A DNA stretch of 57,246 nucleotides from contig JACQZZ010000090.1 of assembly GCA_016213625.1 (NCBI GenBank), positions 1 to 57,246 on the forward strand. Reading direction: 5' to 3'. The stretch comes from Actinomycetota bacterium (GTDB lineage: Bacteria > Actinomycetota > Acidimicrobiia > Acidimicrobiales > Ilumatobacteraceae). Positions 32,647-40,466 of this stretch are shown here, piece by piece (position 1 is the first letter of the stretch; every line of letters begins with the position of its first letter). The position numbers were made by a program, and so were the translations under genes. The notes under the pieces are model-generated. The model had not been told where the DNA came from, did not search any database, and was given only the letters and a program-made list of their open reading frames with translations.

Positions 32647-33869
32647 CCGAACTCGACGAACTCATCGCGGCGTTCCGGCCGGGCGACCCGGCATTCATCG
32701 CCGACCCCTATCCGGTGCTCAACGCGCTGCGCGAGGCCACTCCTGGGTTCCGCAATCCTCTCACCGGGCAGTGGACGATCACTCGCTTCGCCGACGTGCA
32801 GGAGACACTGCGCGACCGGCGGCTCGGTCGTGCCTACACGCACCGCTACACGCACCAGGAGATCGGGCAACCCGAGCCCGATCCGCGGTGGGCGAGCTTC
32901 CATCAGCACGAGCAGTGGTCGCTGCTGTGCCTGGAACCGCCTGATCACACCCGCATCCGCCGCCTGGTGGCCAAGGTGTTCACGCCTCGGGCGGTGGCGG
33001 CGTTGCGGCCTGCCATCGAAGGCTTCTCGACCGAGCTGCTCGACGTGTGCCGCGAACGCGGTGAGTTCGAGTTGCTGCGCGACTACGCCATGCCCTACTC
33101 CGTGGCCGTCATCTGCTCGATGCTCGGCGTGCCGCGAGCCGACACGCAACTCCTGCTCGACTGGTCGCACGCGATCGTGAAGATGTACGAGCTCACCACC
33201 ACCGACGAGGTGCGGGCCGCTGCCAACCGTGCGGCGTCCGAGTACATCGACTACACCCGCTCGCTCATCGCCGAGAAGCGACGTTCCCCCGACGGTCAGC
33301 TGGTGAGCGAGCTCGTGCGCGTGGAGGACGAGGGTGACGTGCTCACTGAGGACGAGATCGTCAGCACCACGATGGTGCTGCTCGAAGCCGGCCACGAAGC
33401 CACGGTGAACACGTTGGGCAACGGCGTCAGGGCGCTGATGCTGCACCGCGACGAGTGGAATCGCGTCGTGTCGCACGACGTGCCGGCAAAGGCCGCTGTG
33501 GAGGAGATGCTGCGCTGGGACGCTCCGCTGCAGCTGTTCGAGCGATGGGTCCTCGAGCCCGACGTGGAGATCGCCGGCGAGGACCTGCGGGTGGGGGAGG
33601 AGGTGGCGATGCTCTTCGGTGCTGCCGAGCGCGACCCGCGGCGGTTCCTCGACGCCGACCGGTTCGACATCGGTCGCGGCGACACGGCGCACATCGGCTT
33701 CGGTGGCGGCATCCACTTCTGCGTGGGAGCGCCACTGGCGCGTCAGGAACTGGAGGTCAGCCTCACCGGATTGGCCGCCAGGTTCCCCGAGTTGCAGCTC
33801 ACCGCCGAACCGGCCTATCAGCCCAACTTCGTCATCCGCGGCCTCACCGGCCTGCATGTCGGCGGCTGA
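32643..33869 (+). CDS. Cytochrome P450 (third of four)
   Basis: The 408-residue P450 has the K-helix VEEMLRWDAPLQLFER and heme loop IGFGGGIHFCVGAPLARQE. Its I-helix reads LLEAGHEATVN: the residue after Glu is Ala instead of the usual Thr of the acid-alcohol pair, with Thr one place on. That variant occurs in a set of actinobacterial P450s. The start overlaps the methyltransferase stop, so expression is linked. The substrate is unknown and no ferredoxin is adjacent; the one at 26311 is about 6 kb away. Confidence 0.92.
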   Translation: MTELDELIAAFRPGDPAFIADPYPVLNALREATPGFRNPLTGQWTITRFADVQETLRDRRLGRAYTHRYTHQEIGQPEPDPRWASFHQHEQWSLLCLEPPDHTRIRRLVAKVFTPRAVAALRPAIEGFSTELLDVCRERGEFELLRDYAMPYSVAVICSMLGVPRADTQLLLDWSHAIVKMYELTTTDEVRAAANRAASEYIDYTRSLIAEKRRSPDGQLVSELVRVEDEGDVLTEDEIVSTTMVLLEAGHEATVNTLGNGVRALMLHRDEWNRVVSHDVPAKAAVEEMLRWDAPLQLFERWVLEPDVEIAGEDLRVGEEVAMLFGAAERDPRRFLDADRFDIGRGDTAHIGFGGGIHFCVGAPLARQELEVSLTGLAARFPELQLTAEPAYQPNFVIRGLTGLHVGG

Positions 33870-33920
33870 CCACGGTGCCACCCACCTCGTCATCGACATC
33901 GTTGGCTGGATGCCGGTCAC

Positions 33921-33926
33921 TACGCT
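33921..33926 (+). promoter_or_regulatory. TACGCT -10 element before the Dabb gene
   Basis: TACGCT ends 6 nt before the ATG at 33933, with no ribosome site. Confidence 0.35.
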
Positions 33927-33932
33927 GCCGGG

Positions 33933-34229
33933 ATGATCCGACACGTGGTGATGTTCCGGTGGAAGGAGGGCGTCGACGACGCCCATGTACGGGCGACGGC
34001 CGAGGCGCTGAACGCACTCCCTGATCAGATCCCCGAGATCCTCTCGTACACGTGCGGCCCCGACCTGGGCGTCGCTGACACCAACTTCGACTTCGCGGTG
34101 TCGGCGCAGTTCGACGGCATCGACGAGTTCGTCACGTATCGAGACCATCCAGCACATCAGGCAGTGGTACAGACGCTGATCGGCCCTTTCGTGGACGAAC
34201 GGTGCGCGGTGCAGTTCTCCGAACGGTGA
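33933..34229 (+). CDS. Dabb (stress-responsive alpha/beta-barrel) family protein
   Basis: The 98-residue protein opens with IRHVVMFRWKEGVDD and has DFAVSAQFDGIDEFVTYRDHPAHQAVV, the usual Dabb pattern. These dimeric ferredoxin-like barrels bind or act on small hydrophobic or aromatic molecules; the function here is unknown. The last 98 bp overlap the tail of the threonine aldolase on the other strand. Because the Dabb sequence stays family-like to its end (HPAHQAVVQTLIGPFVDE), the overlap seems to come from extension of the aldolase. Confidence 0.85.
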   Translation: MIRHVVMFRWKEGVDDAHVRATAEALNALPDQIPEILSYTCGPDLGVADTNFDFAVSAQFDGIDEFVTYRDHPAHQAVVQTLIGPFVDERCAVQFSER

Positions 34230-35259
34230 GCGCCTGATCCAGCCGGCCGAGCATGTCGGTGATGTCGTGCGGGGTGGTCTGCCAGCTGGTGACGAAGCGC
34301 ACCACGCCACCGCCCATCGAGTAGAAGTACACGTCGAGGTCGGCCAGCGCCGCGGCCACCTTGTCGCCCAGCTTGGCGAAGATGATGTTGGCCTGTGGCT
34401 CGGCCAGCAAGGCCACGTCTCGTTCGCGCAACCCGCGGGCCAGTTCGGCGGTGGCGGCGTTGGCCGTGCGCGCCATCTTCACCCACAGGCCGTCGCTGAG
34501 GTAGGCGATGAGCTGTGCCGACTGGAACCGCATCTTGCTGGAGACATGCCCTGCCCGCTTCACGCGGTACAGCAGCTGGTCGCTCACTTCGGGGTCGAAG
34601 CTGACGATGGCGTCGGTGCTGATGGCGCCGCCCTTGATGGCGCCGAGCGAGAAGACGTCGATGCCCGCTTCCCGGGTGAGCGCAGCCGGCGAGCAGTGCA
34701 GGCCGGCGATGGCGTTGGCGAGCCGGGCACCGTCGAGGTGCGTCTTCAGGCCGCGTGCGCGAGCCACGGCGACCACCGCCGACACCTCGTCGGGGGAGTA
34801 CACCGTGCCGAAGTCGGTGGGGCAGGTGAACGAGACCACCGACGGTTGCGAGCAGTGCGGGTCGCCCCACTGCGCCGCGTCGAGCGCGGTCTTCACGGTC
34901 TTCGGGGTGAGCTTGTAGCGCTCGCCCGACAGACCCTGCATGACGGCGCCCGCCCCGAACATGGAGGTCGCACCGCCCTCGTTGGTGATGATGTGCGCGG
35001 TCTCGTGGCACAGCACACTGCCCCACGGGGGACACATCGCCGACAGGGCGAGCGAGTTGGCCGCGGTGCCACTGGACACCGGGAACACGGCGACGTCGGG
35101 AGCGCCGAACGCCTCAGCGACCACCTCGCGCAGTTCCTCCGTCCATGCATCGCCCCCGTAGGCGAGTGCAGAGCCGGTGTTGGCGGCCGCGAGGGCGTTG
35201 AGGAGCTGCGGCGCGGCGCCTGCTGCGTTGTCGCTGCGGAGCTCGATCGGGGACGGCAT
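34132..35259 (-). CDS. Low-specificity threonine aldolase-like PLP enzyme
   Basis: The 375-residue enzyme matches beta-eliminating lyase/threonine aldolases: IELRSDNAAGAAP start, SSGTAANSLAL, CHETAHIITNEGG, KTHLDGARLANAIAG (cofactor Asp), and a Lys-containing SLGAIKGGAISTDAIVSF. It would split L-threonine or similar beta-hydroxy amino acids to glycine and an aldehyde. The domain ends near DMLGRLDQALTV; the last 29 or so residues (Arg/Pro-rich) have no family look and are antisense to the Dabb gene. The ATG at 35259 is supported by TACAGT 7 nt upstream; the GTG at 35268 would lie in that element. Confidence 0.87.
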   Translation of the reverse strand: MPSPIELRSDNAAGAAPQLLNALAAANTGSALAYGGDAWTEELREVVAEAFGAPDVAVFPVSSGTAANSLALSAMCPPWGSVLCHETAHIITNEGGATSMFGAGAVMQGLSGERYKLTPKTVKTALDAAQWGDPHCSQPSVVSFTCPTDFGTVYSPDEVSAVVAVARARGLKTHLDGARLANAIAGLHCSPAALTREAGIDVFSLGAIKGGAISTDAIVSFDPEVSDQLLYRVKRAGHVSSKMRFQSAQLIAYLSDGLWVKMARTANAATAELARGLRERDVALLAEPQANIIFAKLGDKVAAALADLDVYFYSMGGGVVRFVTSWQTTPHDITDMLGRLDQALTVRRTAPRTVRPRKGRSASVPLPDVLDGLDT

Positions 35260-35266
35260 GGCCGAC

Positions 35267-35272
35267 ACTGTA
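35267..35272 (-). promoter_or_regulatory. TACAGT -10 element before the threonine aldolase
   Basis: On the minus strand TACAGT ends 7 nt before the ATG at 35259, again with no ribosome site. Confidence 0.4.
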
Positions 35273-35320
35273 TTCCTGGCATTGACAGGTACCCCGTGAT
35301 CAGCGGCAGACTTCGTGGTG

Positions 35321-35794
35321 ATGCCCAGCCGCCGTCACACCAAGAGTGCCCCCACCCCGAAGCCCGCGGGCGCCCCGGCGCCCACTGCGGGGCGTGATCC
35401 GGCCGAGATGTTCGCCGCCGCGCTGCGCGAGTCCGAGGCGCGAGACGCGGCGACGCGCGAGCGCGACCGTCAGCAGAAGGAAGCGGCCGCCGCCAAGGCC
35501 GAGGCCGCTGCGGCCGCGGCGAACGCGCTGAAGAACGCCCAGCGCGACCTCGATCGGGCGATTCGTGCCGTGCGCGACGCGAAGGCAGCGGGCCGCTCCA
35601 CGGTCGAGGCCGACGCCGCGTGGAAGGCCGCCAAAGCCCGCGTCATCGAGTTGGAGACGGGCGAGCGTCCGACATGGGCGCCGACACCCGCCCCGGACGA
35701 CAGCAGCTCGGACGACAGCGGCTCGGACGACAGTGGCTCGGACGAGGAACCCGTCGACTCACCAGTCGATGACGCTCCGGTCGCCGAAGAGTAG
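35321..35794 (+). CDS. Hypothetical coiled-coil protein with Asp/Ser-repeat tail
   Basis: The 157-residue product is not recognised. It has a basic, Pro/Ala-rich head (PSRRHTKSAPTPKPAG) and a long charged Ala-rich helix (about 40-105; ERDRQQKEAAAAKAEAAAAA) that should form a coiled coil. The acidic tail contains three near-identical DDSGSDD units and ends in Glu residues. It is likely cytoplasmic and partly disordered. Two GTGs lie just upstream, but the ATG at 35321 follows a CAGACT hexamer by 8 nt. The last 36 bp overlap the convergent SDR. Confidence 0.6.
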   Translation: MPSRRHTKSAPTPKPAGAPAPTAGRDPAEMFAAALRESEARDAATRERDRQQKEAAAAKAEAAAAAANALKNAQRDLDRAIRAVRDAKAAGRSTVEADAAWKAAKARVIELETGERPTWAPTPAPDDSSSDDSGSDDSGSDEEPVDSPVDDAPVAEE

Positions 35795-36454
35795 GCCGCT
35801 CGGCCCGGCATCGGGCAGGGTGGCCAGCCAGATCGGTGTGTCGGCGCCCTCCTCCACGGATCGTTCGGCGTCGTCACCGCCCATACGTGTGCGCACCCAG
35901 CCCGGGCAGCAGGCGTTCACCAGCACGCCGGTGCCGTCGAGGTCCTTGGCCAGCTGCAACGTCAGCATGTTCAGCGCGGCCTTCGACACGCCGTAGGCGG
36001 GAGCGGTGCCCCACGTTGCCGAGAACGTGCCCGATCGGCTCGACACGTTGACGATGCGACCCCATCCCTGCGCGAGCAGATGGGGGACCGCGGCCCGGAT
36101 CACCCGCATCGGACCGATGGTGTTCACCTCGAACGCATCGGTCAGGTCGTCGTCGGTGAGCGTGCGCGCATCGGCGCCGTCGTCGTAGTGACCGCCGGCG
36201 TTGTTCACCACCACGTGCAACCCGCCGGCGACGTCGAGCACGCGCTGTACCGCGGACGTCACCGACGCGGCGTCGGTGACATCGAGTTGCACGGGGAACG
36301 CCGCGCCGCCGATGTCGGCTGCGGCCGCGGTGGCGTCGTCGAGGTGTCGCGCTGCCACGGCCACTCGGAGTCCCTGTTGCGTCAGGCCATGCGCGATGGC
36401 AAGGCCGATGCCTCGGTTCGCTCCCGTCACCACGGCCACTCGTGCATCGCTCAT
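35759..36454 (-). CDS. Short-chain dehydrogenase/reductase, last gene of the ring-cleavage operon
   Basis: The 231-residue SDR has VVTGANRGIGLAIAHG, VNNAGGHYDD, the catalytic Ser motif IVNVSSRSGT, the YGVSK pair and the CCPGWVRTRMGG loop. AARHLDD after beta-2 (Arg) favours NADP(H). It lies 16 bp after the FAD hydroxylase gene on the same strand, so it is likely part of that operon, perhaps acting on an aldehyde or carbonyl formed in the pathway. The C-terminus (LFGDRSVIDW) overlaps the convergent coiled-coil gene by 36 bp. Confidence 0.87.
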   Translation of the reverse strand: MSDARVAVVTGANRGIGLAIAHGLTQQGLRVAVAARHLDDATAAAADIGGAAFPVQLDVTDAASVTSAVQRVLDVAGGLHVVVNNAGGHYDDGADARTLTDDDLTDAFEVNTIGPMRVIRAAVPHLLAQGWGRIVNVSSRSGTFSATWGTAPAYGVSKAALNMLTLQLAKDLDGTGVLVNACCPGWVRTRMGGDDAERSVEEGADTPIWLATLPDAGPSGLLFGDRSVIDW

Positions 36455-36470
36455 GGCGACGACCGTACCG

Positions 36471-37940
36471 TCACGCCGGTAGCAGGTCGCGAGCGGCCGT
36501 GTCGGGCACAGCCACGGCGTCGCCCGCGTGCAGCACGTAACGGTCGGGGCGCACCACCACGACGTCGGCGTGCGCGGCGTCGAGGACCGACGCCAGCTCC
36601 GGTGTCGTGACGGCATCGAGCAGCGCCGCGCCGCGGGCACGCCACCAGTCGGCGCCCTCTCCGGTGAGCAGCGCCGACGAGCGGGCAACCACCGCGAATC
36701 GCCCGCCGACGAGGTCGTCGAGTCGCGTGCCGTCGACGGTGGGCTGCTGCGACTGCTGGCCGCAGCCCACCGTCACCAGCGGGCCGCTCGTGAGTGCCGC
36801 CGCCGCGATGGAGCCGACGTGTCCGCCACCCGCAGCTCGGGCGGCGAGCATGTCGGCATCGCGTTGTGCCGCCACCGCGGGATCGGTGGTGCAGATCAGC
36901 CGCCCGAAGCCGACGGCCGCGCCCACCAGATCCTCCACGTGAGGCACGCGCTCGGCCTGATAGGTGTCGAGCAGCGCGTCGGGTGAGACGTCGCGGACCA
37001 CCCGGTGGAGCTTCCACGCGAGGTTGGCCGCGTCGCGGATGCCGGCGCACATGCCCTGCCCGAGGAACGGTGGCGTCTGGTGCGCCGCATCGCCGGCGAG
37101 CAGCACGCGTCCTCGTCGCCACTCGGCGGCGATCAGCCCGTGGAAGGTGTACACGGCGGCGCGCTCGACCGCGGCGTCGTCGGGCTCCATCCACCCCGCC
37201 AGCATCGACCGAACGGTGTCGGGCTGTTGGATGGCCTCGGGGTCGTCGCCGTCGATGAGCATGAACTCGAACCGGAAGCGCGGTGCCGGCATGGGCACGA
37301 GCGTGGTGGGCCGTGCGGGGTCGCACACCTGCAACGCCAGCGGTGCCGGCGGCTCCACTCCGGGGCGGAGCACCAGATCGACCACCAGCCACGGCTCCTC
37401 GAACTGCAGGTCGTGCATCTCGATGCCGAGCTGCTTGCGCACGGTGGAGCGGGCGCCGTCGCAGCCCACCACGTAGGAGGCGGTGACCGAGGTGCCGTCG
37501 GCCAGCGAGACCGCCACATGGTCGCCGCGATCGATGAGCTCGGTGACGGCGACGCCCAACGTCGTGGTGGCACCCAGCTCGACCGCTCGGTCGCGGAGGC
37601 GGCGTTCCAGATCGGGTTGGTGGAAGAACATCGACGCCGGCCATCCCGACGGAGTGGCGCCATCGGGGCGCATGGACAACAGCACCCTGCGATCCGCCGT
37701 GAGGAAGTCCATGCCCGGGTTGACGATGGTGGCCATCGAGAGCTCCTCGGCGATGCCCACCTCCTGCAGCACCCGCATGATCTCCTGGTCGAAGTGCACG
37801 GCGCGCGGCAGCGGGTGGATGTCGGTGTCGCGGTCGATGACGTGCACGGCCACACCCCGCAGCGCCAGGAGCGCGGCCAGCGTGCTGCCCACGGGACCGA
37901 ACCCGATGATCACCACGTCGTGGTCGACGGTGTCGGCCAT
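36471..37940 (-). CDS. FAD-dependent aromatic hydroxylase (MhpA-like)
   Basis: The 489-residue single-component flavin monooxygenase has the FAD dinucleotide motif VVIIGFGPVGSTLAALLALRG, the YVVGCDGARSTVRKQLG (DG) motif, and RVLLAGDAAHQTPPFLGQGMCAGIRDAANLAWKL (GD motif). This is the 3-(3-hydroxyphenyl)propionate hydroxylase type, which puts a second hydroxyl next to an existing phenol. Overlap with the extradiol dioxygenase stop (TGATG) fits hydroxylation and then ring cleavage. The ATG at 37940 gives a standard N-terminus. The aromatic substrate is inferred, not known. Confidence 0.88.
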   Translation of the reverse strand: MADTVDHDVVIIGFGPVGSTLAALLALRGVAVHVIDRDTDIHPLPRAVHFDQEIMRVLQEVGIAEELSMATIVNPGMDFLTADRRVLLSMRPDGATPSGWPASMFFHQPDLERRLRDRAVELGATTTLGVAVTELIDRGDHVAVSLADGTSVTASYVVGCDGARSTVRKQLGIEMHDLQFEEPWLVVDLVLRPGVEPPAPLALQVCDPARPTTLVPMPAPRFRFEFMLIDGDDPEAIQQPDTVRSMLAGWMEPDDAAVERAAVYTFHGLIAAEWRRGRVLLAGDAAHQTPPFLGQGMCAGIRDAANLAWKLHRVVRDVSPDALLDTYQAERVPHVEDLVGAAVGFGRLICTTDPAVAAQRDADMLAARAAGGGHVGSIAAAALTSGPLVTVGCGQQSQQPTVDGTRLDDLVGGRFAVVARSSALLTGEGADWWRARGAALLDAVTTPELASVLDAAHADVVVVRPDRYVLHAGDAVAVPDTAARDLLPA

Positions 37941-38869
37941 CAGCTGCGGCTCGCCCACGCGGACTGCAGCGCAGCCATGTCGTCGGGCTCGACGAACTCC
38001 GCGGGCAGGTTCGGGCCCCAACTGTTGGCGATGTGCTCGAAGCCCACCGGGGTGCGCTGCACCTCCGCCCAGGCCTCGTCGTCATCGATGACGTCCATGT
38101 CGCTGTACAGCTCGAGGAACGAGCCGGCGGGATCACGCAGGTACCAGTAGTAGTTCGAGCCGAGGAAGTGACGACCGAACCCCCAGGCGTGTCGGGCGGG
38201 GTCGGTGCGCAGCAGCGCGGTGGCCGAGTGGCCCACGTGGTCGACATCGTCGCACTCCCACGAGTAGTGCTGCAGCATCGGCACCGGCGAGGCAACGAGT
38301 GCCACGTTGTGGTGGTCGGTGGAGCAGCGCAGGAAGGTCATGATCGGCGCCATGTCGTCGGACACCTTGAACCCGAGGCCGTGGTGCAGCAGGTCGCGCG
38401 TGCCTTCCAGGTCGGGCGTCCCGATGACCAGGTGCCCCAGCCGACGAGGCGGCCGTGCGGTGCCGAACACACCGGCAGCTCGGGCGTTGTGGCGCACCGT
38501 CAGGCCCGGGCTGTTGTCGACCGCGGAGGCCACCGGCGGTTGGTGGAACGGTTCGGCGACTTCGATGCGCAGCGTGACCTGCGACGCCGGGTCGACCACG
38601 CGGAGCACGCCGTCGGCGATGGTGGGTGCGAGACCCGCGTCGGTGAGCCGACCGGCAGCGGCCGCGAGGTGCGACTCGTCGTCGGCGCCGGCGGTCACCT
38701 CCAACAGCCGTCGGAACGGATACTCCTCCACGTGCACGACGGCGCCGCCGTCGCTGCCGGTGAAGTCGTCGGATGCGCCGCGGGAGAGCCCCATCTCGTC
38801 GTAGAACGCACCCAGCGCGTGGGGATCGGGCACGCCGACCCGCATGGAGAGCAGACGGTGCAGAGCCAT
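37940..38869 (-). CDS. Extradiol ring-cleavage dioxygenase, VOC type I
   Basis: The 309-residue two-domain VOC protein resembles 2,3-dihydroxybiphenyl dioxygenases. The C-terminal metal site is visible: His in RRLGHLVIGTPD, His in CSTDHHNVALVASP and Glu in SFLELYSDMD. The substrate-side HYSWECDDVDHVG and GFGRHFLGSNYYWYL are also typical. It opens catechols next to the hydroxyls with Fe(II) or Mn(II). Both ends overlap neighbours by one base (TGATG), so FAH, dioxygenase and hydroxylase are tightly coupled. Confidence 0.9.
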   Translation of the reverse strand: MALHRLLSMRVGVPDPHALGAFYDEMGLSRGASDDFTGSDGGAVVHVEEYPFRRLLEVTAGADDESHLAAAAGRLTDAGLAPTIADGVLRVVDPASQVTLRIEVAEPFHQPPVASAVDNSPGLTVRHNARAAGVFGTARPPRRLGHLVIGTPDLEGTRDLLHHGLGFKVSDDMAPIMTFLRCSTDHHNVALVASPVPMLQHYSWECDDVDHVGHSATALLRTDPARHAWGFGRHFLGSNYYWYLRDPAGSFLELYSDMDVIDDDEAWAEVQRTPVGFEHIANSWGPNLPAEFVEPDDMAALQSAWASRS

Positions 38870-39711
38870 CAGCCGGCCGCCACGCAGCGATTGCGCAAGG
38901 TGCCGATGACCGCCGCGCCGGACTCGACCATCTCGCCGGGGGCCAGGAACCGACCCGAGGCCATGCCCACGCCGTCGGGGGTGCCGGTGAAGATGATGTC
39001 GCCGGGCTCCAGCGTGCAGATGCCCGACAGGTAGGCCACCAGCTCGGCCACCGGGAAGATCAGATCCGCGGTGCTCGCCTGCTGCTTGCGCTCGCCGGCC
39101 ACGTCGCACCACAGCTCGATGTCGTCGGGGTCGGGGAACGAGTCGACCGACACGAGCGCCGGACCGATGGGGCCGTACGAGTCGAAGCTCTTGCCCAGCG
39201 AGAACTGCGGCGGCTTGCCGGTGAGCTGCACCGTGCGGTCGCTGATGTCCTGTCCGAGCGTGAGGCCGGCGACGTGCGACCACGCGTCCGCCCGGGCGAT
39301 GTCGCGTCCACCGGTGCCGATGGCCACGACCAGCTCGACCTCCCAGTCCACTGTGGTGCCGCTGAGCACGATGTCGTCGTGCGGGCCGACGAGGCAGCTG
39401 GGGAACTTGGTGAACGTGAGGGGAGCGGGCGGCAGCTCCATGGCCGACTCGGCGGCGTGCGAGCGATAGTTGAGCCCGATGGCGAACACCTTCGCCGGAC
39501 GCGGCACGCAGGGGAGCAGATGCGAGTCATCGACGGTGCCGTCGGCCGGCCGGCCCGCCGTGCGTGCCTGCCAGTCGTGCAACTCGTGGTGACGGGTGAT
39601 GGCGGCCATCGGATCGGCGAGGGACTCATCGCCCGAGAGCTCGGCGAGGTCGTGCCATCCGGTCTCGGTCTCGAGTGCGGCGCGGCCGTTGACGTTGAGG
39701 AGTCGATACAT
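38869..39711 (-). CDS. Fumarylacetoacetate hydrolase family protein
   Basis: The 280-residue FAH-fold enzyme has KVFAIGLNYRSHAAES, the metal cluster in DWEVELVVAIGTGGRDI, and EPGDIIFTGTPDGVGMA. These hydrolases or hydratases act on 2-keto acids and their ring-opened forms, such as 2-hydroxypentadienoate or acylpyruvates. In a pathway that begins with extradiol cleavage it could cut or hydrate the meta-cleavage product, replacing the more usual alpha/beta hydrolase, which is missing. It is the first gene of the operon, facing the GntR gene across 54 bp that contain a palindrome. Confidence 0.88.
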   Translation of the reverse strand: MYRLLNVNGRAALETETGWHDLAELSGDESLADPMAAITRHHELHDWQARTAGRPADGTVDDSHLLPCVPRPAKVFAIGLNYRSHAAESAMELPPAPLTFTKFPSCLVGPHDDIVLSGTTVDWEVELVVAIGTGGRDIARADAWSHVAGLTLGQDISDRTVQLTGKPPQFSLGKSFDSYGPIGPALVSVDSFPDPDDIELWCDVAGERKQQASTADLIFPVAELVAYLSGICTLEPGDIIFTGTPDGVGMASGRFLAPGEMVESGAAVIGTLRNRCVAAG

Positions 39712-39720
39712 CTCGCCATT

Positions 39721-39730
39721 ATCTATAGAT
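39721..39730. promoter_or_regulatory. Perfect palindrome ATCTATAGAT, probable GntR operator
   Basis: An AT-rich perfect palindrome sits in the divergent gap between the FAH operon (start 39711) and the GntR gene (start 39766). It is 9 bp from the operon start and stands out against GC-rich surroundings. A regulator bound here could control both directions. Confidence 0.55.
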
Positions 39731-39752
39731 TGTGGAGAAATGGCAAGCAGAG

Positions 39753-39758
39753 TATTCT
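39753..39758 (+). promoter_or_regulatory. TATTCT -10 element before the GntR gene
   Basis: TATTCT ends 7 nt before the ATG at 39766. It is a good -10 box with no ribosome site after it. Confidence 0.45.
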
Positions 39759-39765
39759 GCGAGGC

Positions 39766-40428
39766 ATGTCCACCGCCGAGGCGCCGCCCACCCGAGCCGA
39801 ATGGGTCGACTCCCTGTTGCGCCGGGCCATCGTCAGCGGCGAGTTGGCGCCGGGGCAGAAGCTGCTGGCCGAGCGCCTGGCCGAACAGTGGGGCGTGTCG
39901 CCCACACCGCTGCGCGAGACGTTCCAGCGGCTCGCCGGCGAGGGGCTCGTCGTCATCGAGCCGCAGCGTGGTGCCCGGGTCGCTCCCGTCGACGCCGCGA
40001 TGGCGGCGGAGATCTACGAGATGCGCCTGCTGCTCGACCCGGTGGCACTGGAGCGGTCGGTGCTCGCCGCCCGTGGCACCGACGACGTCGACCCGCAGTA
40101 CGTCCAGGCGGTCGACGACGCGCACCGGGCGCTGGTGCGCCGGCACCGCTCGCTGGCCGACTATCACGACGCCCATCGGCAGTTCCACCTCACGCTGGTG
40201 TCGCGGTGCCCCAATCAGCGCATGCTCACCCAGGTCGCGCAGCTCCTCGAGCACTCCCAGCGGTTCCAGGTGATCGGCCTGAATCGTCCGCAGGTGCGTC
40301 GCGGCGATCCGGCGGCGGAACACGAGCACTTGCGCCTCGCCGCGCGCGCCGGCGACGGGGCCGGCGCGGCCGCCGTGCTGCGCTCGCATCTCGCCGCGAC
40401 ACTCGACGCGGTGCGCGCGGCGGATTGA
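39766..40428 (+). CDS. GntR family regulator, FCD subfamily
   Basis: The 220-residue protein has an N-terminal winged helix (SLLRRAIVSGELAPGQKLLAERLAEQWGVSPTPLRETFQRLAGEGLV) and a C-terminal FCD helical bundle with EIYEMRLLLDPVALERSVLA, a metal-binding-like DAHRQFH and a HEHLRLAARAGD motif. FCD regulators sense small carboxylates or aromatic breakdown products. It is divergent from the ring-cleavage operon, with the ATCTATAGAT palindrome in the gap, so it probably represses that operon until an intermediate binds. The long frame upstream is a shadow; the start was chosen at the TATTCT-linked ATG. Confidence 0.9.
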   Translation: MSTAEAPPTRAEWVDSLLRRAIVSGELAPGQKLLAERLAEQWGVSPTPLRETFQRLAGEGLVVIEPQRGARVAPVDAAMAAEIYEMRLLLDPVALERSVLAARGTDDVDPQYVQAVDDAHRALVRRHRSLADYHDAHRQFHLTLVSRCPNQRMLTQVAQLLEHSQRFQVIGLNRPQVRRGDPAAEHEHLRLAARAGDGAGAAAVLRSHLAATLDAVRAAD

Positions 40429-40438
40429 TGCCGTACAG

Positions 40439-40448
40439 TTAGTGCTAA
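40439..40448 (+). promoter_or_regulatory. AT-rich TTAG-TG-CTAA motif before the SRPBCC gene
   Basis: TTAG and CTAA are inverted around TG in an AT-rich patch that reads into a TAAATA box, 18 bp before a strong AGGAGGA ribosome site (40457-40463). It is a candidate promoter or operator. Confidence 0.3.
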
Positions 40449-40466
40449 ATAGTCCCAGGAGGACCG

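Noticed and set aside
24979..33869. Natural-product biosynthetic cluster
   Set aside because: P450s, methyltransferase and dioxygenase are present, but there is no polyketide, peptide or terpene core enzyme, so catabolism is a simpler reading.
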